From assembly GCA_963835085.1 (NCBI GenBank), contig CAWIED010000001.1, positions 930,001 through 994,000 on the forward strand: a DNA stretch of 64,000 bases. Direction: 5' to 3'. The first letter of the stretch is position 1, and each line of letters begins with the position of its first letter. The position numbers and the translations under genes were made by a program. Below are positions 44,700 to 54,667 of this stretch, piece by piece. The notes under the pieces are model-generated. The model ran no database searches and was not told the origin of the DNA. It saw nothing but the letters and a program-made list of their open reading frames with translations. The stretch is from JBDIAG01 sp963835085 (GTDB lineage: Bacteria > Actinomycetota > Actinomycetes > Actinomycetales > CAWJMD01).

Positions 44700-45068
44700 A
44701 TGAGTCAGCAGTCATTGAGCCAGCGCAGCGCGGTCACCACCCACGTGCTCGATGCGGTGGCCGGGGTGGCCGCTGAGGGAATTGAAGTCTCATTGACCAG
44801 AAGCGAGGACGATCAGCTTCTCGCCACCGGCTGCACCGACGCCGACGGGCGGGTCACCGCACTCGGACCGGCTGAACTGGCAGCGGGCCGATACCGGATC
44901 TCCTTCGAGGTCGGCGCCTACTTCACCGCCCGCGACCAGCCCTGCTTCTACCCCCAGGTCGACATCACGTTCACCTTTCCCGAGGCCGTCGAGGGCGGAC
45001 CACCGGTGCACGTGCACGTGCCAATCCTGTTGTCCCCCTTCGCCTTTACCACCTATCGAGGAACCTGA
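44700..45068 (+). CDS. uraH: 5-hydroxyisourate hydrolase (transthyretin-like)
   Basis: The 122-residue protein hydrolyses 5-hydroxyisourate, the product of uricase, to OHCU. It has TTHVLD at the N-terminus with the active-site His, an internal FFPEVDITFTF-type strand (FYPQVDITFTF), HVHVPILLSPFAFTTY, and ends YRGT (family YRGS). It starts 10 bp after the uraD stop and 22 bp before uricase. A triple direct repeat TCATGAGYCAGC precedes and overlaps the start. Confidence 0.94.
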   Translation: MSQQSLSQRSAVTTHVLDAVAGVAAEGIEVSLTRSEDDQLLATGCTDADGRVTALGPAELAAGRYRISFEVGAYFTARDQPCFYPQVDITFTFPEAVEGGPPVHVHVPILLSPFAFTTYRGT

Positions 45069-45090
45069 CCCTGCAGCCGAGGAGGCTCAT

Positions 45091-46035
45091 ATGACTCAAG
45101 CCACGGACGCTGTAACTCTCACCGAGAAGGCCGTTGCCGCCGGCGACATCGTGCTGGGACCCAACCAGTACGGCAAGGCCGAAGTTCGGGTCGTGCGCAT
45201 CTACCGCGACACCGACCGGCACGAGATCAAAGACCTCAATGTCACGTCGCAGCTGCGCGGTGATTTCAGCGAGACCCACCTCACCGGTGACAACTCCAAG
45301 GTCGTGGCCACCGACACCCAGAAGAACACGGTGTACGCCTTCGCCAAGGAGTTCGGGATCACGTCCCCGGAGGCCTTCCTGCTGCGGCTGGGGGAGCACT
45401 TCGTCTCGAGTTTCGACTGGGTCAGCGGGGGACGTTGGGCCGCTGAGTCGTACGTGTGGGAGCGCATCGAGGCCGACGGGGAGAGCCACGACCATGCGTT
45501 CGTGCGCCGTGGGCAGGAGACGCGCACGGCTGTGGTCATCCGTGACGGCGACGACGTGTGCGTGATCTCGGGCCTTACCGACCTGGTCGTCCTGAAGTCG
45601 ACCGGCTCCGCCTTCGAAGGCTTCCCGCGGGACAAGTACACGACACTGGTGGAGACGGACGACCGCATCCTGGCCACTGCGGTGACCGCGCGGTGGCGCT
45701 ATTCGAGCACGGACCTCGACTTCGACGAGTGCTACGCCACCATCCGCGCCCTGCTGTTGGAGAAGTTCGCCACCACCTATTCGCTCGCGCTGCAGCAGAC
45801 CCTGTTCGCGATGGGCGAGGCGGTGTTGCAAGAGCTCCCCGAAGTCGCCGAGATCCGGTTCTCGATGCCCAACAAGCACCACTTCCTCGTCGACCTGGCG
45901 CCGTTCGGCCTCGACAACCCCGGCGAGGTGTTCTACGCCGCGGACCGTCCGTACGGCCTGATCGAGGCCGCCGTGCAGCGCAGCGGCGCGCCCTCCGCCG
46001 ACGCCGCGTGGGGCAGCATCCCCGGCTTCGTCTGA
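45091..46035 (+). CDS. uox: Urate oxidase (uricase)
   Basis: Cofactor-free uricase oxidises urate with O2 to 5-hydroxyisourate. The 314-residue protein has the conserved Lys29 in NQYGKAEVRVV, the catalytic Thr in NSKVVATDTQKNT (Thr74), FVSSFDWV, the YTTL-type block, and the MPNKHH segment near residue 264 with the catalytic His. The length fits a tandem T-fold. An AGGAGG ribosome site is seen 10 bases upstream. It lies directly between uraH and the urate permease gene. Confidence 0.96.
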   Translation: MTQATDAVTLTEKAVAAGDIVLGPNQYGKAEVRVVRIYRDTDRHEIKDLNVTSQLRGDFSETHLTGDNSKVVATDTQKNTVYAFAKEFGITSPEAFLLRLGEHFVSSFDWVSGGRWAAESYVWERIEADGESHDHAFVRRGQETRTAVVIRDGDDVCVISGLTDLVVLKSTGSAFEGFPRDKYTTLVETDDRILATAVTARWRYSSTDLDFDECYATIRALLLEKFATTYSLALQQTLFAMGEAVLQELPEVAEIRFSMPNKHHFLVDLAPFGLDNPGEVFYAADRPYGLIEAAVQRSGAPSADAAWGSIPGFV

Positions 46036-46071
46036 ATCGGCCCATCCCAAGAGACCCGAAGGAAGACCGTC

Positions 46072-47532
46072 ATGGACCTTGACACCCTCGTGTCGCCGGC
46101 GCCGGTGACTCATGCAGCCAAGGGGCAGCGCCCCGAGGACGAGCGACTGCCGCTGGCCAAGACCTTCGGCTACGGACTCCAGCACATCCTCGCCATGTTC
46201 GGCGGCGTGATCGCGGTGCCGATCATCCTGGGCGGAGCAGCGGGCCTCGATGCCAAGGGTGTGGCCATCGTGCTGTCGTCCTGCCTGTTCGTGAGCGGTT
46301 TGGCCACCCTGCTCCAGACCCTTGGCCTACCCTTCTTCGGTTCGCAACTGCCTCTGGTGCAAGGGATTTCGTTCGCCTCGGTATCGACGATGATCTCGAT
46401 CATCGCCGACAAGGGAACGGAGGGGCTGCGTACCGGGTACGGCGCCGTGATCGTGGCCGCGCTCGTGGCCCTGGCCATTTCGCCCTTCTTCTCCCAGATC
46501 ATTCGGTTCTTCCCGCCGGTGGTGACCGGCTCGATCATCACGGTGATCGGTCTGTCTCTGTTGCCGGCGGCCGCGGGCTGGATCACCGGGCAGGCAATGG
46601 TGGCGGGCAAGACGAACCCCGGCTACGCCAGCGCATCGAGCATCGCCCTGGCCCTGTTCACCCTCGTGGTGATCCTGGCCTTGAGCAAGATCGAGGTGCT
46701 CTCGCGGGTCTCCATCCTGTTGGGACTCGTGATCGGCACGGTCGTCGCGCTGCTGACCGGTCTGCAGACCTTCCACCTAGGTAATTCGGCCGTGTTCGCC
46801 GTGCCGCGGCCACTTGCCTTCGGAGCACCGATCTTCGCCACCGGCGCCATTGTCTCCATGATCATCGTGATGCTGGTGATCATGGTCGAGACCACTGCCG
46901 ACATCCTCGCTGTGGGTGAGGTCGTGGGCACCGAGATCACTCCGCGGCGGGTCGGCGACGGCTTGCGCGCCGACATGGCTGCCTCGACCATCGCGCCGCT
47001 GTTCAACGCCTTCCCGGCCACCGCGTTCGCGCAGAACGTCGGCCTGGTTGCCCTCACCGGGATCAAGAGCCGGTACGTCGTGGCGGCCGGTGGCGTGGTG
47101 CTGGCTCTGCTCGGCCTCTCCCCGATGCTGTCCGCGTTCGTGGGCATCATTCCGATGCCCGTGCTCGGCGGTGCCGGGATCGTGCTGTTCGGCACGGTCG
47201 CCGCGAGCGGCATCCGCACCTTGTCGAAGGTGGAGTACGCGAACAACAACAACATGCTCATCGTGGCGGTGGCGGTGGGCTTCGGTCTGCTGCCGAACCT
47301 GTCGGCCGACTTCTGGAGCCACTTCCCGACCATGGTCGGCGTGGTCATGGGCTCGGGCATCAGCGCGGCCGCCATCGTGGCGGTGCTCCTCAACATCGTC
47401 TTCAATATGTTTCTGCCCGGTGTGCCCGAAACGCCTTCCCACGAGGCCGCAGCTCCGGCCCTCATGGTGCGTGAGGATGAGCTGGACACCTTGAGCGCGG
47501 GCAAGTCTCTGACCGCGGGAATGGACCACTGA
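46072..47532 (+). CDS. NCS2-family urate/xanthine permease
   Basis: The 486-residue protein has 12-14 TM segments and NCS2 marks: YGLQHILAMFGGVIAVPIILG (split here as YGLQHILAMFGG and IAVPIILG), QG.SFAS, PPVVTGS.I..IGLSLLP.A, and the substrate-binding ETTADILAVGEVVG. N-AFAQNVGLVALTGIKSRYV is also typical. The position after uricase points to urate uptake. It starts 37 bp after the uricase stop and closes the purine island. Confidence 0.92.
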   Translation: MDLDTLVSPAPVTHAAKGQRPEDERLPLAKTFGYGLQHILAMFGGVIAVPIILGGAAGLDAKGVAIVLSSCLFVSGLATLLQTLGLPFFGSQLPLVQGISFASVSTMISIIADKGTEGLRTGYGAVIVAALVALAISPFFSQIIRFFPPVVTGSIITVIGLSLLPAAAGWITGQAMVAGKTNPGYASASSIALALFTLVVILALSKIEVLSRVSILLGLVIGTVVALLTGLQTFHLGNSAVFAVPRPLAFGAPIFATGAIVSMIIVMLVIMVETTADILAVGEVVGTEITPRRVGDGLRADMAASTIAPLFNAFPATAFAQNVGLVALTGIKSRYVVAAGGVVLALLGLSPMLSAFVGIIPMPVLGGAGIVLFGTVAASGIRTLSKVEYANNNNMLIVAVAVGFGLLPNLSADFWSHFPTMVGVVMGSGISAAAIVAVLLNIVFNMFLPGVPETPSHEAAAPALMVREDELDTLSAGKSLTAGMDH

Positions 47533-47645
47533 GTGGGCGTGTTACGTGCCACAGTTGTTCTGGTATCGGGCTAACGGAGCTCCGTGTCTCGTGACCCCGA
47601 GTATCGTGACAAAGTCAGATGTCCACTACCGGGAGAGCCTCTACG

Positions 47646-49382
47646 ATGACCGCTGAGCCCAAGACAATGAAGTCGCCGATCCCGACGCTTTCGCAACTGC
47701 CGTCCCTGCCGGGGCTCGACGGGATCAAGTCGAAGGTCGACCCGGTGGGCTTGTTTGCTGCTACCGCGCAGGTAGCTCGTCGCGCAGCCAGCAACCCGGC
47801 CAAACTGGCCAAGGCGACCACCCGGTTGGCCACCACCGCAGCCATGATGCCGCTGGCCACATTCGACCGCATGCTCAACCCCGCGTCCGTGCCGCCCATC
47901 CCGGTCAACCCGAAAGACCGTCGTTTCGTCGACCCGGCCTGGGAAGGCAACCCCGGTTACTTCGCCCTGCGTCAGCTCTATCTGGCGCTCGGCATCTACG
48001 TCGACGAGCTGCTCGCGGCCGGCAAGGCCGGTGGCGACAACCTCGAAGACCAGAAGGCTGCGCTCACGATGCGGCTCGCGGTTGAGTCGCTGGCTCCCAC
48101 CAACTTCCTCGCTACCAACCCCGGTGCCCTCATCAAGGCGTTCCAGACGGGTGGCCGCAGCGTGGTCGACGGGGCTCGACTCGCGCTCGAAGACGTGGTG
48201 GAGCGCGGTGGTCGTCCCAAGAAAGTCGATCGTGACGCGTTCGTCGTAGGCAAAGACCTCGCGGCTACCGAAGGCAAGGTCGTCTTCCGCAACAACCTCG
48301 TTGAGATCATCCAGTACGCGCCGCAGACCGAGAAGGTGCACGCGGTGCCGATTCTCGTCAGCCCGCCGTGGATCAACAAGTACTACATCATGGATCTGGC
48401 TCCCGGCCGCTCGTTGTTCGAGTGGGCCGTGCAGCACAACCGCACGCTCTTCACGTTGTCGTACCGCAACCCTGACGCCACCATGAAGGACTACACGTTC
48501 GACAACTACCTCGCCGAGGGCCCGCTCACGGGCCTCGACGTGGTGCAGTCGATCACGGGTGCCGAGAAGATCGACATCGTCGCCCTGTGTCTGGGCGGGG
48601 CCATGGCCTCCATGACCGCCGCGTACCTTGCCGAGCACAACGACGAGCGGATCAACACGATCACGCTTACCAATACCCTGCTCGACTACTCCAAGCCGGG
48701 CGAGCTGGCCACCATGGTCGACCCGGCCACGCTCAAGGGCCTTGAGCAGAAGATGAGCAAGTCGGGCTTCCTTGCCAGCGAAGACATGGCCGGCACGTTC
48801 GACATGCTGCGCGCCAACGACCTCATCTTCAACTACGTGGTCTCGCGCTGGCTGCAGGGCGAAAAGCCTTCCGCTTTCGACATTCTCGCGTGGAACGAAG
48901 ACGCCACCCGGATGCCGGCCGCCATGCACGCCATGTACCTCAAGACGCTCTACCACGAGAACCGGCTGGCCAAGGGCACCATGGAGCTCGGCGGCGTCAA
49001 GCTCGACCTCGGCAAGGTCAAGAGCGATGTGTACGTCGTCGGCACCATCAACGACCACATCGTGCCGTGGGACTCGTCCTATGCGGCCACCCACCTGTTC
49101 GGCGGCGACGTGCGCTACATCCTCTCGTCCGGCGGTCACATCGCGGGCGTTGTCAACCCACCCAGCCCCAAGTCGTGGTACCAGGCCGACGACAGTGGCG
49201 AGCCCGCTCCCGCCAGTGCCAAGGAGTGGCGGGAGAAGGCCCCCAAGCACTCCGGTTCGTGGTGGGAAGACTGGACGAAGTGGTTCACGCCGCGCGCCGG
49301 TGACCTGATCGACCCGCCCACCATGGGCAACGACCAGTACCCGGTGCTGGCTGACGCCCCGGGAACGTACATCTTCGGCTGA
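47646..49382 (+). CDS. phaC: Poly(3-hydroxyalkanoate) synthase
   Basis: PhaC polymerises hydroxyacyl-CoA into storage polyester. The 578-residue protein has the usual class I length. Its catalytic triad is visible as Cys315 in ALCLGGAMA, Asp470 in GTINDHIVPW and His498 in SSGGHIAGVVNPP. The YCxGG box has Leu for Tyr, and the residue before is Ala. SPPWINKYYIMDL and W..D..RMP fit the family. ATG 47646 has GGGAG ten bases upstream; ATG 47619 is possible. A palindrome ACGGAGCTCCGT (47574-47585) lies upstream. Confidence 0.92.
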   Translation: MTAEPKTMKSPIPTLSQLPSLPGLDGIKSKVDPVGLFAATAQVARRAASNPAKLAKATTRLATTAAMMPLATFDRMLNPASVPPIPVNPKDRRFVDPAWEGNPGYFALRQLYLALGIYVDELLAAGKAGGDNLEDQKAALTMRLAVESLAPTNFLATNPGALIKAFQTGGRSVVDGARLALEDVVERGGRPKKVDRDAFVVGKDLAATEGKVVFRNNLVEIIQYAPQTEKVHAVPILVSPPWINKYYIMDLAPGRSLFEWAVQHNRTLFTLSYRNPDATMKDYTFDNYLAEGPLTGLDVVQSITGAEKIDIVALCLGGAMASMTAAYLAEHNDERINTITLTNTLLDYSKPGELATMVDPATLKGLEQKMSKSGFLASEDMAGTFDMLRANDLIFNYVVSRWLQGEKPSAFDILAWNEDATRMPAAMHAMYLKTLYHENRLAKGTMELGGVKLDLGKVKSDVYVVGTINDHIVPWDSSYAATHLFGGDVRYILSSGGHIAGVVNPPSPKSWYQADDSGEPAPASAKEWREKAPKHSGSWWEDWTKWFTPRAGDLIDPPTMGNDQYPVLADAPGTYIFG

Positions 49383-49402
49383 GCTGCTGCACGCTTGCGC
49401 CA

Positions 49403-49432
49403 AACGCCCGGTCTCGGATGAGGCCGGGCGTT
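49403..49432 (+). terminator. Terminator hairpin after phaC
   Basis: AACGCCCGG (49403-49411) pairs perfectly with CCGGGCGTT (49424-49432) across 12 bases, 20 bp after the phaC stop. There is no T-tract. Confidence 0.6.
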
Positions 49433-49499
49433 CGGCGTCCCCGGTCGGCGCAGTAGGCTCGCCCGCTATGTCGTGCACGAGCGGGCGGGGGCCGTCGGC

Positions 49500-50480
<981 letters not shown>

Positions 50481-50496
50481 ACGATGCCGCGCTGAC

Positions 50497-51252
50497 ATGG
50501 TCGCCGTCCTGGAGTACTGGCTGCTCGGCTGGCGTCGCACCTGGAAGACGACCGTCGTCACCACGATCCTCGCGCCCCTGTTCATGCTGGGCGCCTTGGG
50601 GATCGGGCTGGGCAGCCTGGTCAAGACCGGCTCGGTGGCCGGTGCTCCTAGCTATCTGGCCTTTGTCGCGCCGGGGGTGCTGGCCGCCACGGCCATGCAG
50701 TCGGGGGTGGCGGATGCGAGCTATCCGGTCATGACGGGCCTGAAGTGGCAGCGGCACTTCGAGGCTATGCAGGCCACTTCGTTGCACACCCGCGACATCG
50801 TCACCGGGCTGCTCGCCTTCGTCGCGGCCCGGCTCGTGCTGACGACGTCGGTGTTCATGCTGGTCGCGGCGGTGCTGGGAGGGGTGCCGTCTTGGTGGGG
50901 ACTGCTGGCGATTCCGACGGCCGTGCTCACCGGCCTGGCCTTCGCCGCACCTCTGATCGGCTTCACGGCGGCCATCGACTCCGATCTGGCGCTGACGATG
51001 CTGCAGCGGCTCGTCATCGTGCCGCTCTACCTGCTGGCGGGCACGTTCTTTCCTCTCACCAGCCTGCCCGTGGGCCTGCAGGCAGTGGCGTGGGTGTCGC
51101 CGCTGTGGCACGGGGTGCAGCTGTGCCGCGGGTTCACCCAGGGCCAGAGCGTCGGGGTGGTCACTGTGATGCACGTGGGATATCTGGTGGTGTGGATCGT
51201 GGTCGGCGGTGTGCTGGCGGTGCGGATGCTGCGTCGAAGGCTCCGGTCGTGA
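50497..51252 (+). CDS. ABC-2 permease, first subunit
   Basis: The 251-residue protein has six hydrophobic helices and the ABC-2 pattern FVAPGVLAATAMQ, then LAGTFFPLTSLP..LQ..AWVSPLWHGV, found in NodJ/DrrB-type permeases. It partners the upstream ATPase and the following permease. Its stop overlaps the next start (GTGA). Confidence 0.9.
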   Translation: MVAVLEYWLLGWRRTWKTTVVTTILAPLFMLGALGIGLGSLVKTGSVAGAPSYLAFVAPGVLAATAMQSGVADASYPVMTGLKWQRHFEAMQATSLHTRDIVTGLLAFVAARLVLTTSVFMLVAAVLGGVPSWWGLLAIPTAVLTGLAFAAPLIGFTAAIDSDLALTMLQRLVIVPLYLLAGTFFPLTSLPVGLQAVAWVSPLWHGVQLCRGFTQGQSVGVVTVMHVGYLVVWIVVGGVLAVRMLRRRLRS

Positions 51253-52040
51253 ACGCCGCTTCGCTGCGTACCGTGCTGCCCGGTGGGTTGACGCGGATGG
51301 TGGTGGAGCGCAACGTCTATGCGCTCAAGTACTCCTGGCTGATCATCGCCGCCGGGTTCCTGGAGCCGGTGTTCTACCTGTTCTCGATCGGCATCGGGGT
51401 GGGTGCGCTGGTCGGCACCGTGCACTATGGCGGGCGGCAAGTCGACTACGCGACGTTCGTGGCCCCCGCGTTGATGGCCACGTCGGCCATGAACGGGGCG
51501 ATCTACGACTCGACCATGAACGTCTACCACAAGCTGCGCTACGCCAAGCTGTACGACGCCATGCTGGCCGGCCCCATGACCTGCATCGACGTGGCAACAG
51601 GGGAGATCTCCTGGGCACTGCTGCGCGGATTGGTCTACTCGTTCGGCTTCTACCTGGTGATGCTGGCTGCCGGGATGGTGCAGCTCGGCTGGTCGATCCT
51701 CATGATTCCCGCTGCCTCCCTCATCGGCTTCGCCTTCGCCGCCTGCGGCATGGCCGGCACCACGTTTGCTCGGGGCTGGCCCGACCTGGGGTACGTCGAG
51801 CTGGCCACCATGCCCCTCTTCCTGTTCAGCGCCACGTTCTACCCGCTGAGCACCTATCCGGTGGTGGGGCAGTGGGTCGTGCAGGCGACCCCGCTGTATC
51901 ACGGGGTAGCGATGTTGCGGGAGCTGAGTCTCGGGCAGGTTGGGATCGGGCTGTTGGCTCACGTGGTGTACCTGCTGGCAATGGGCCTGGCCGGGCTGCT
52001 CGTCGTCTCGCGCAGGCTGCGTGTGTTGCTCTACTCATAA
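51249..52040 (+). CDS. ABC-2 permease, second subunit
   Basis: The 263-residue paralogue of the preceding permease shares FVAPALMATSAMNGA and FLFSATFYPLSTYP..GQWVVQATPLYHGV, the NodJ-like signature. Two different permeases with one ATPase suggest a heterodimeric channel. GTG 51249 overlaps the upstream stop by 4 bp, which gives coupled translation. Confidence 0.9.
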   Translation: MNAASLRTVLPGGLTRMVVERNVYALKYSWLIIAAGFLEPVFYLFSIGIGVGALVGTVHYGGRQVDYATFVAPALMATSAMNGAIYDSTMNVYHKLRYAKLYDAMLAGPMTCIDVATGEISWALLRGLVYSFGFYLVMLAAGMVQLGWSILMIPAASLIGFAFAACGMAGTTFARGWPDLGYVELATMPLFLFSATFYPLSTYPVVGQWVVQATPLYHGVAMLRELSLGQVGIGLLAHVVYLLAMGLAGLLVVSRRLRVLLYS

Positions 52041-52120
52041 CGGGTGATCCACCTGAGCCGCCAGGCCGCCGGTCATAGGTCGGTCGCGCTGCCGGCTGGG
52101 GTGCGGCTTACCATGACGAG

Positions 52121-52552
52121 GTGTCCGAAACGAGCGAGCCCCTGGCCGAGACGGGCGAGTCCACTGAAGCCGTAGACGGTTCGGGGGTGTCGGCCGACGT
52201 CGTGATCCTGCACAACCCCGCCTGCTCAACCTCGAGGCGCGCCCTGGCCGCAGCAGGCGCAGTCCAACTGGGCACGGGTGTGGAGGTGGTGCACTACCTG
52301 CAGCATCCGCTCGATGAGGCAGGCCTGCGCGCCTTGCTGGCCAAGCTCATCGATCCACCCACCGACCTGGTGCGCCGCGACAGCTATTTCTCACGGCTGG
52401 GTCTGACGGCTGCCGACGTGGCGACGCCCGACCAGATAGTGGCCGTGCTTTGCGAGCATCCGCGGCTCATGCAGCGGCCTGTGCTCATCCGGGGTGAGCG
52501 TGCCATCATCGGTCGCCCGCCGGAGCGGGTCGTCGACTTCCTCGCGGAGTAA
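52121..52552 (+). CDS. arsC: ArsC-family reductase (glutaredoxin-dependent type)
   Basis: The 143-residue protein has ILHNPACSTSRRAL with the reactive Cys35, YLQHPL.E..L..LL, and the late RPVLIRGERAIIGRPPERV, which carries the basic residues of ArsC. An extra 25-residue acidic N-terminus precedes the domain. Arsenate reduction is the family role, but no arsenite pump or ArsR is adjacent, so another thiol-disulfide role is possible. The start is GTG 52121. Confidence 0.82.
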   Translation: MSETSEPLAETGESTEAVDGSGVSADVVILHNPACSTSRRALAAAGAVQLGTGVEVVHYLQHPLDEAGLRALLAKLIDPPTDLVRRDSYFSRLGLTAADVATPDQIVAVLCEHPRLMQRPVLIRGERAIIGRPPERVVDFLAE

Positions 52553-52960
52553 CCGGTTTCTGACACCGACCTGGTAGCTCGAGTCAGACGAATCAGGCGC
52601 CATGCGAGCTGGAACGCCACTCCCGTCGGATCTGACTTGGGGGCGACCTGCGTCACAGCAATAGCTGCGCGGCAGCTCGCGTAGGGCTTCTCATTCTGCA
52701 ACTGGCTGTGAGGCAGTCGGTTCGGCGCCTGGCGGCAGCGCCTGGCGAGGTTGGGTCGGCAGGTCGCAGACACGCCCGGCGAGGTTGCGCAAACCTCGAA
52801 CGACTGTTCGGTAGAGTCTGTGCACAAGAACACCAAAGGCCCAGCCCTATCCACAGAGTCGTCGGCCCAGAAGGCATTGTCGGTGGTCGCCTCTAGCTTT
52901 GCGGACAGACCGACAACCAGACCGCCGGCACCACCGGCCAGTACACACGAGGTGAACAAC
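52553..52960. promoter_or_regulatory. recA upstream region with LexA (SOS) box
   Basis: This 408 bp gap holds no gene. TCGAACGACTGTTCGG (52796-52811) matches the actinobacterial SOS box TCGAAC-N4-GTTCGA at all but the last base. TAGAGT at 52812-52817 could be the -10 element. LexA binding here would repress recA until DNA damage. The box lies 150 bp before the recA start, so the leader is long. Confidence 0.75.
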
Positions 52961-54004
52961 ATGCCCGCTCCCGCAGACCGCGACAAGGCGCTCGAAGCCG
53001 CGCTCGCCCAGATCGACCGCCAGTTCGGTAAGGGGTCGGTGATGCGTCTCGGCGACGAGGTGCGCGCGCCGATGGACGTGATTCCCACCGGCGCCATCGC
53101 CCTCGATGTGGCGCTCGGCATTGGCGGCCTGCCGCGTGGGCGGGTCGTGGAGATCTACGGCCCGGAGTCCAGCGGTAAGACCACGGTGGCGCTGCACGCC
53201 GTGGCCAATGCGCAGAAGGCCGGCGGCATCGCCGCCTTCATCGATGCCGAGCACGCGCTCGACCCCGAATACGCCAAGAGGCTCGGGGTCGACACCGACG
53301 CGCTGCTCGTCTCCCAGCCGGGCACAGGTGAAGAGGCGCTCGAGATCGCCGACATGCTGATCCGTTCCGGCGCGCTCGACATCATCGTCATCGACTCGGT
53401 GGCGGCATTGGTGCCCAAGGCCGAGATCGAGGGCGAGATGGGTGACAGTCACGTGGGTCTGCAGGCGCGGCTCATGTCGCAGGCGCTGCGCAAGATCACG
53501 GGTGCACTGAGCAACTCCGGCACCACGGCCGTCTTCATCAACCAGCTGCGCGAAAAGATCGGGGTCATGTTCGGCTCACCCGAAACCACCACGGGTGGGC
53601 GCGCTTTGAAGTTCTACTCCTCCGTCCGACTCGACGTGCGCCGCATCGAGACGCTGAAAGACGGCTCCGAGCCCGTGGGCAACCGCACCCGGGTCAAGGT
53701 CGTCAAGAACAAGGTGAGCCCGCCGTTCAAGCAGGCCGAGTTCGACATCATCTACGGCAAGGGCATCTCCCGCGAGGGCGGCCTCATCGACATGGGAGTG
53801 GAGCACTCCTTCGTCCGCAAGTCGGGTGCCTGGTACACCTATGAGGGCGACCAGCTCGGCCAGGGCAAAGAGAACGCGCGCTCGTTCCTGCGCGACAACC
53901 CTGACCTGGCAGACGAGCTGGAGAAGAAGATCAAAGAGAAGCTGGGGGTCGGTCCGCAAGTCGACGCCCCGGCCGACGTTGTCGACGTTCCGGTCAAGTT
54001 CTGA
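52961..54004 (+). CDS. recA: Recombinase A
   Basis: RecA catalyses strand exchange and activates LexA cleavage. The 347-residue protein has Walker A GPESSGKTT (67-75), Walker B IIVIDSVAAL, DNA-binding loop L1 EGEMGDSHVG, loop L2 INQLREKIGVMFGSPETTTGG and the C-terminal KNKVSPPFKQAEFDI region with an acidic tail. No intein is present. ATG 52961 follows GAGGTG. Its usual neighbour DUF3046 is 21 kb upstream. Confidence 0.98.
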   Translation: MPAPADRDKALEAALAQIDRQFGKGSVMRLGDEVRAPMDVIPTGAIALDVALGIGGLPRGRVVEIYGPESSGKTTVALHAVANAQKAGGIAAFIDAEHALDPEYAKRLGVDTDALLVSQPGTGEEALEIADMLIRSGALDIIVIDSVAALVPKAEIEGEMGDSHVGLQARLMSQALRKITGALSNSGTTAVFINQLREKIGVMFGSPETTTGGRALKFYSSVRLDVRRIETLKDGSEPVGNRTRVKVVKNKVSPPFKQAEFDIIYGKGISREGGLIDMGVEHSFVRKSGAWYTYEGDQLGQGKENARSFLRDNPDLADELEKKIKEKLGVGPQVDAPADVVDVPVKF

Positions 54005-54010
54005 GTCCGG

Positions 54011-54664
54011 GTGGCTAGCGGGGCCTCGTCCACCCCACGGTATCGACGCCGTGGGGTGGGAGATGACCGCGCACCTCGCGCAGATGTTGCGGCCGATCCT
54101 GATGCCGATTCGTATGAGGTAGCGCGCAAGATCGTGCTCGACCAACTGAGCATCTCCGCGCGCTCGCGCGCAGAGTTGGCCGAGCGGTTAGCCCGGCGCA
54201 ACGTGCCTGACGAGGTGGCTGAGGCCGTGCTCAACCGCATGGAAGAGGTCAACCTCGTTGATGATGCGGCGTTCGCCCGGCTGTGGGTGAGTTCCCGGCA
54301 TCGATCGAGGGGATTGGCTCGCCGCTCGCTGGCGCTCGAACTGCACCGCAAGGGCATCGAGCCCGAAGTCGCCAGCCTGGCACTCGACGAACTCGATCCG
54401 GAGGCCGAACGCCAGACTGCCCGCCAGATCGTCGACCGCAAGCTGCGCACCACCCGAGGTCAAGACCCGGTCAAACGGGTGCGGTCGCTGGCCGCGCTGT
54501 TGGCCCGCAAGGGGTACCCGGCCGGGGTGGCGTTCACCGTGGTGCGGCAGGCCTTCAGCCGAAGAAGGCATCGACGTGCCCGACGGCGACTGCTGAACGC
54601 TGACGACCCACACGTAAGAGGAGCTGAGGTGCCCGGCGTTCTTCGGACAGTGGGTTTCCATTGA
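54011..54664 (+). CDS. recX: RecX regulatory protein, C-terminus apparently frameshifted
   Basis: RecX restrains RecA filaments. Family blocks are ARKIVLDQLSISARSRAEL, AERLARRNVP and VNLVDDAAFARLWVSSR. GLARRSLALEL.RKGI..E and LAALLARKGYPAGVAFTVVRQAF follow. After QAF the expected ending (AEEGIDVPDGDC and stop at 54596) lies one frame over, so one extra base near 54556 changes the tail. As coded, the frame runs 25 more residues into the left end of an IS3 element. GTG 54011 is listed; GTG 54056 is an alternative that would clear the hairpin. Confidence 0.85.
   Translation: MASGASSTPRYRRRGVGDDRAPRADVAADPDADSYEVARKIVLDQLSISARSRAELAERLARRNVPDEVAEAVLNRMEEVNLVDDAAFARLWVSSRHRSRGLARRSLALELHRKGIEPEVASLALDELDPEAERQTARQIVDRKLRTTRGQDPVKRVRSLAALLARKGYPAGVAFTVVRQAFSRRRHRRARRRLLNADDPHVRGAEVPGVLRTVGFH
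54030..54059 (+). terminator. recA-recX attenuator-like hairpin
   Basis: CCACCCCACGG (54030-54040) pairs perfectly with CCGTGGGGTGG (54049-54059) around an 8-base loop, 25 bp after the recA stop. It overlaps the start region of recX, so some transcripts may end here and keep RecX low relative to RecA. Confidence 0.6.
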
Positions 54665-54667
54665 TCC

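Noticed and set aside
52121..52552. An arsenic-resistance operon with the ArsR gene at the window start
   Set aside because: The ArsR gene is 52 kb away and belongs to the SdpR-like branch; no arsenite transporter is present.
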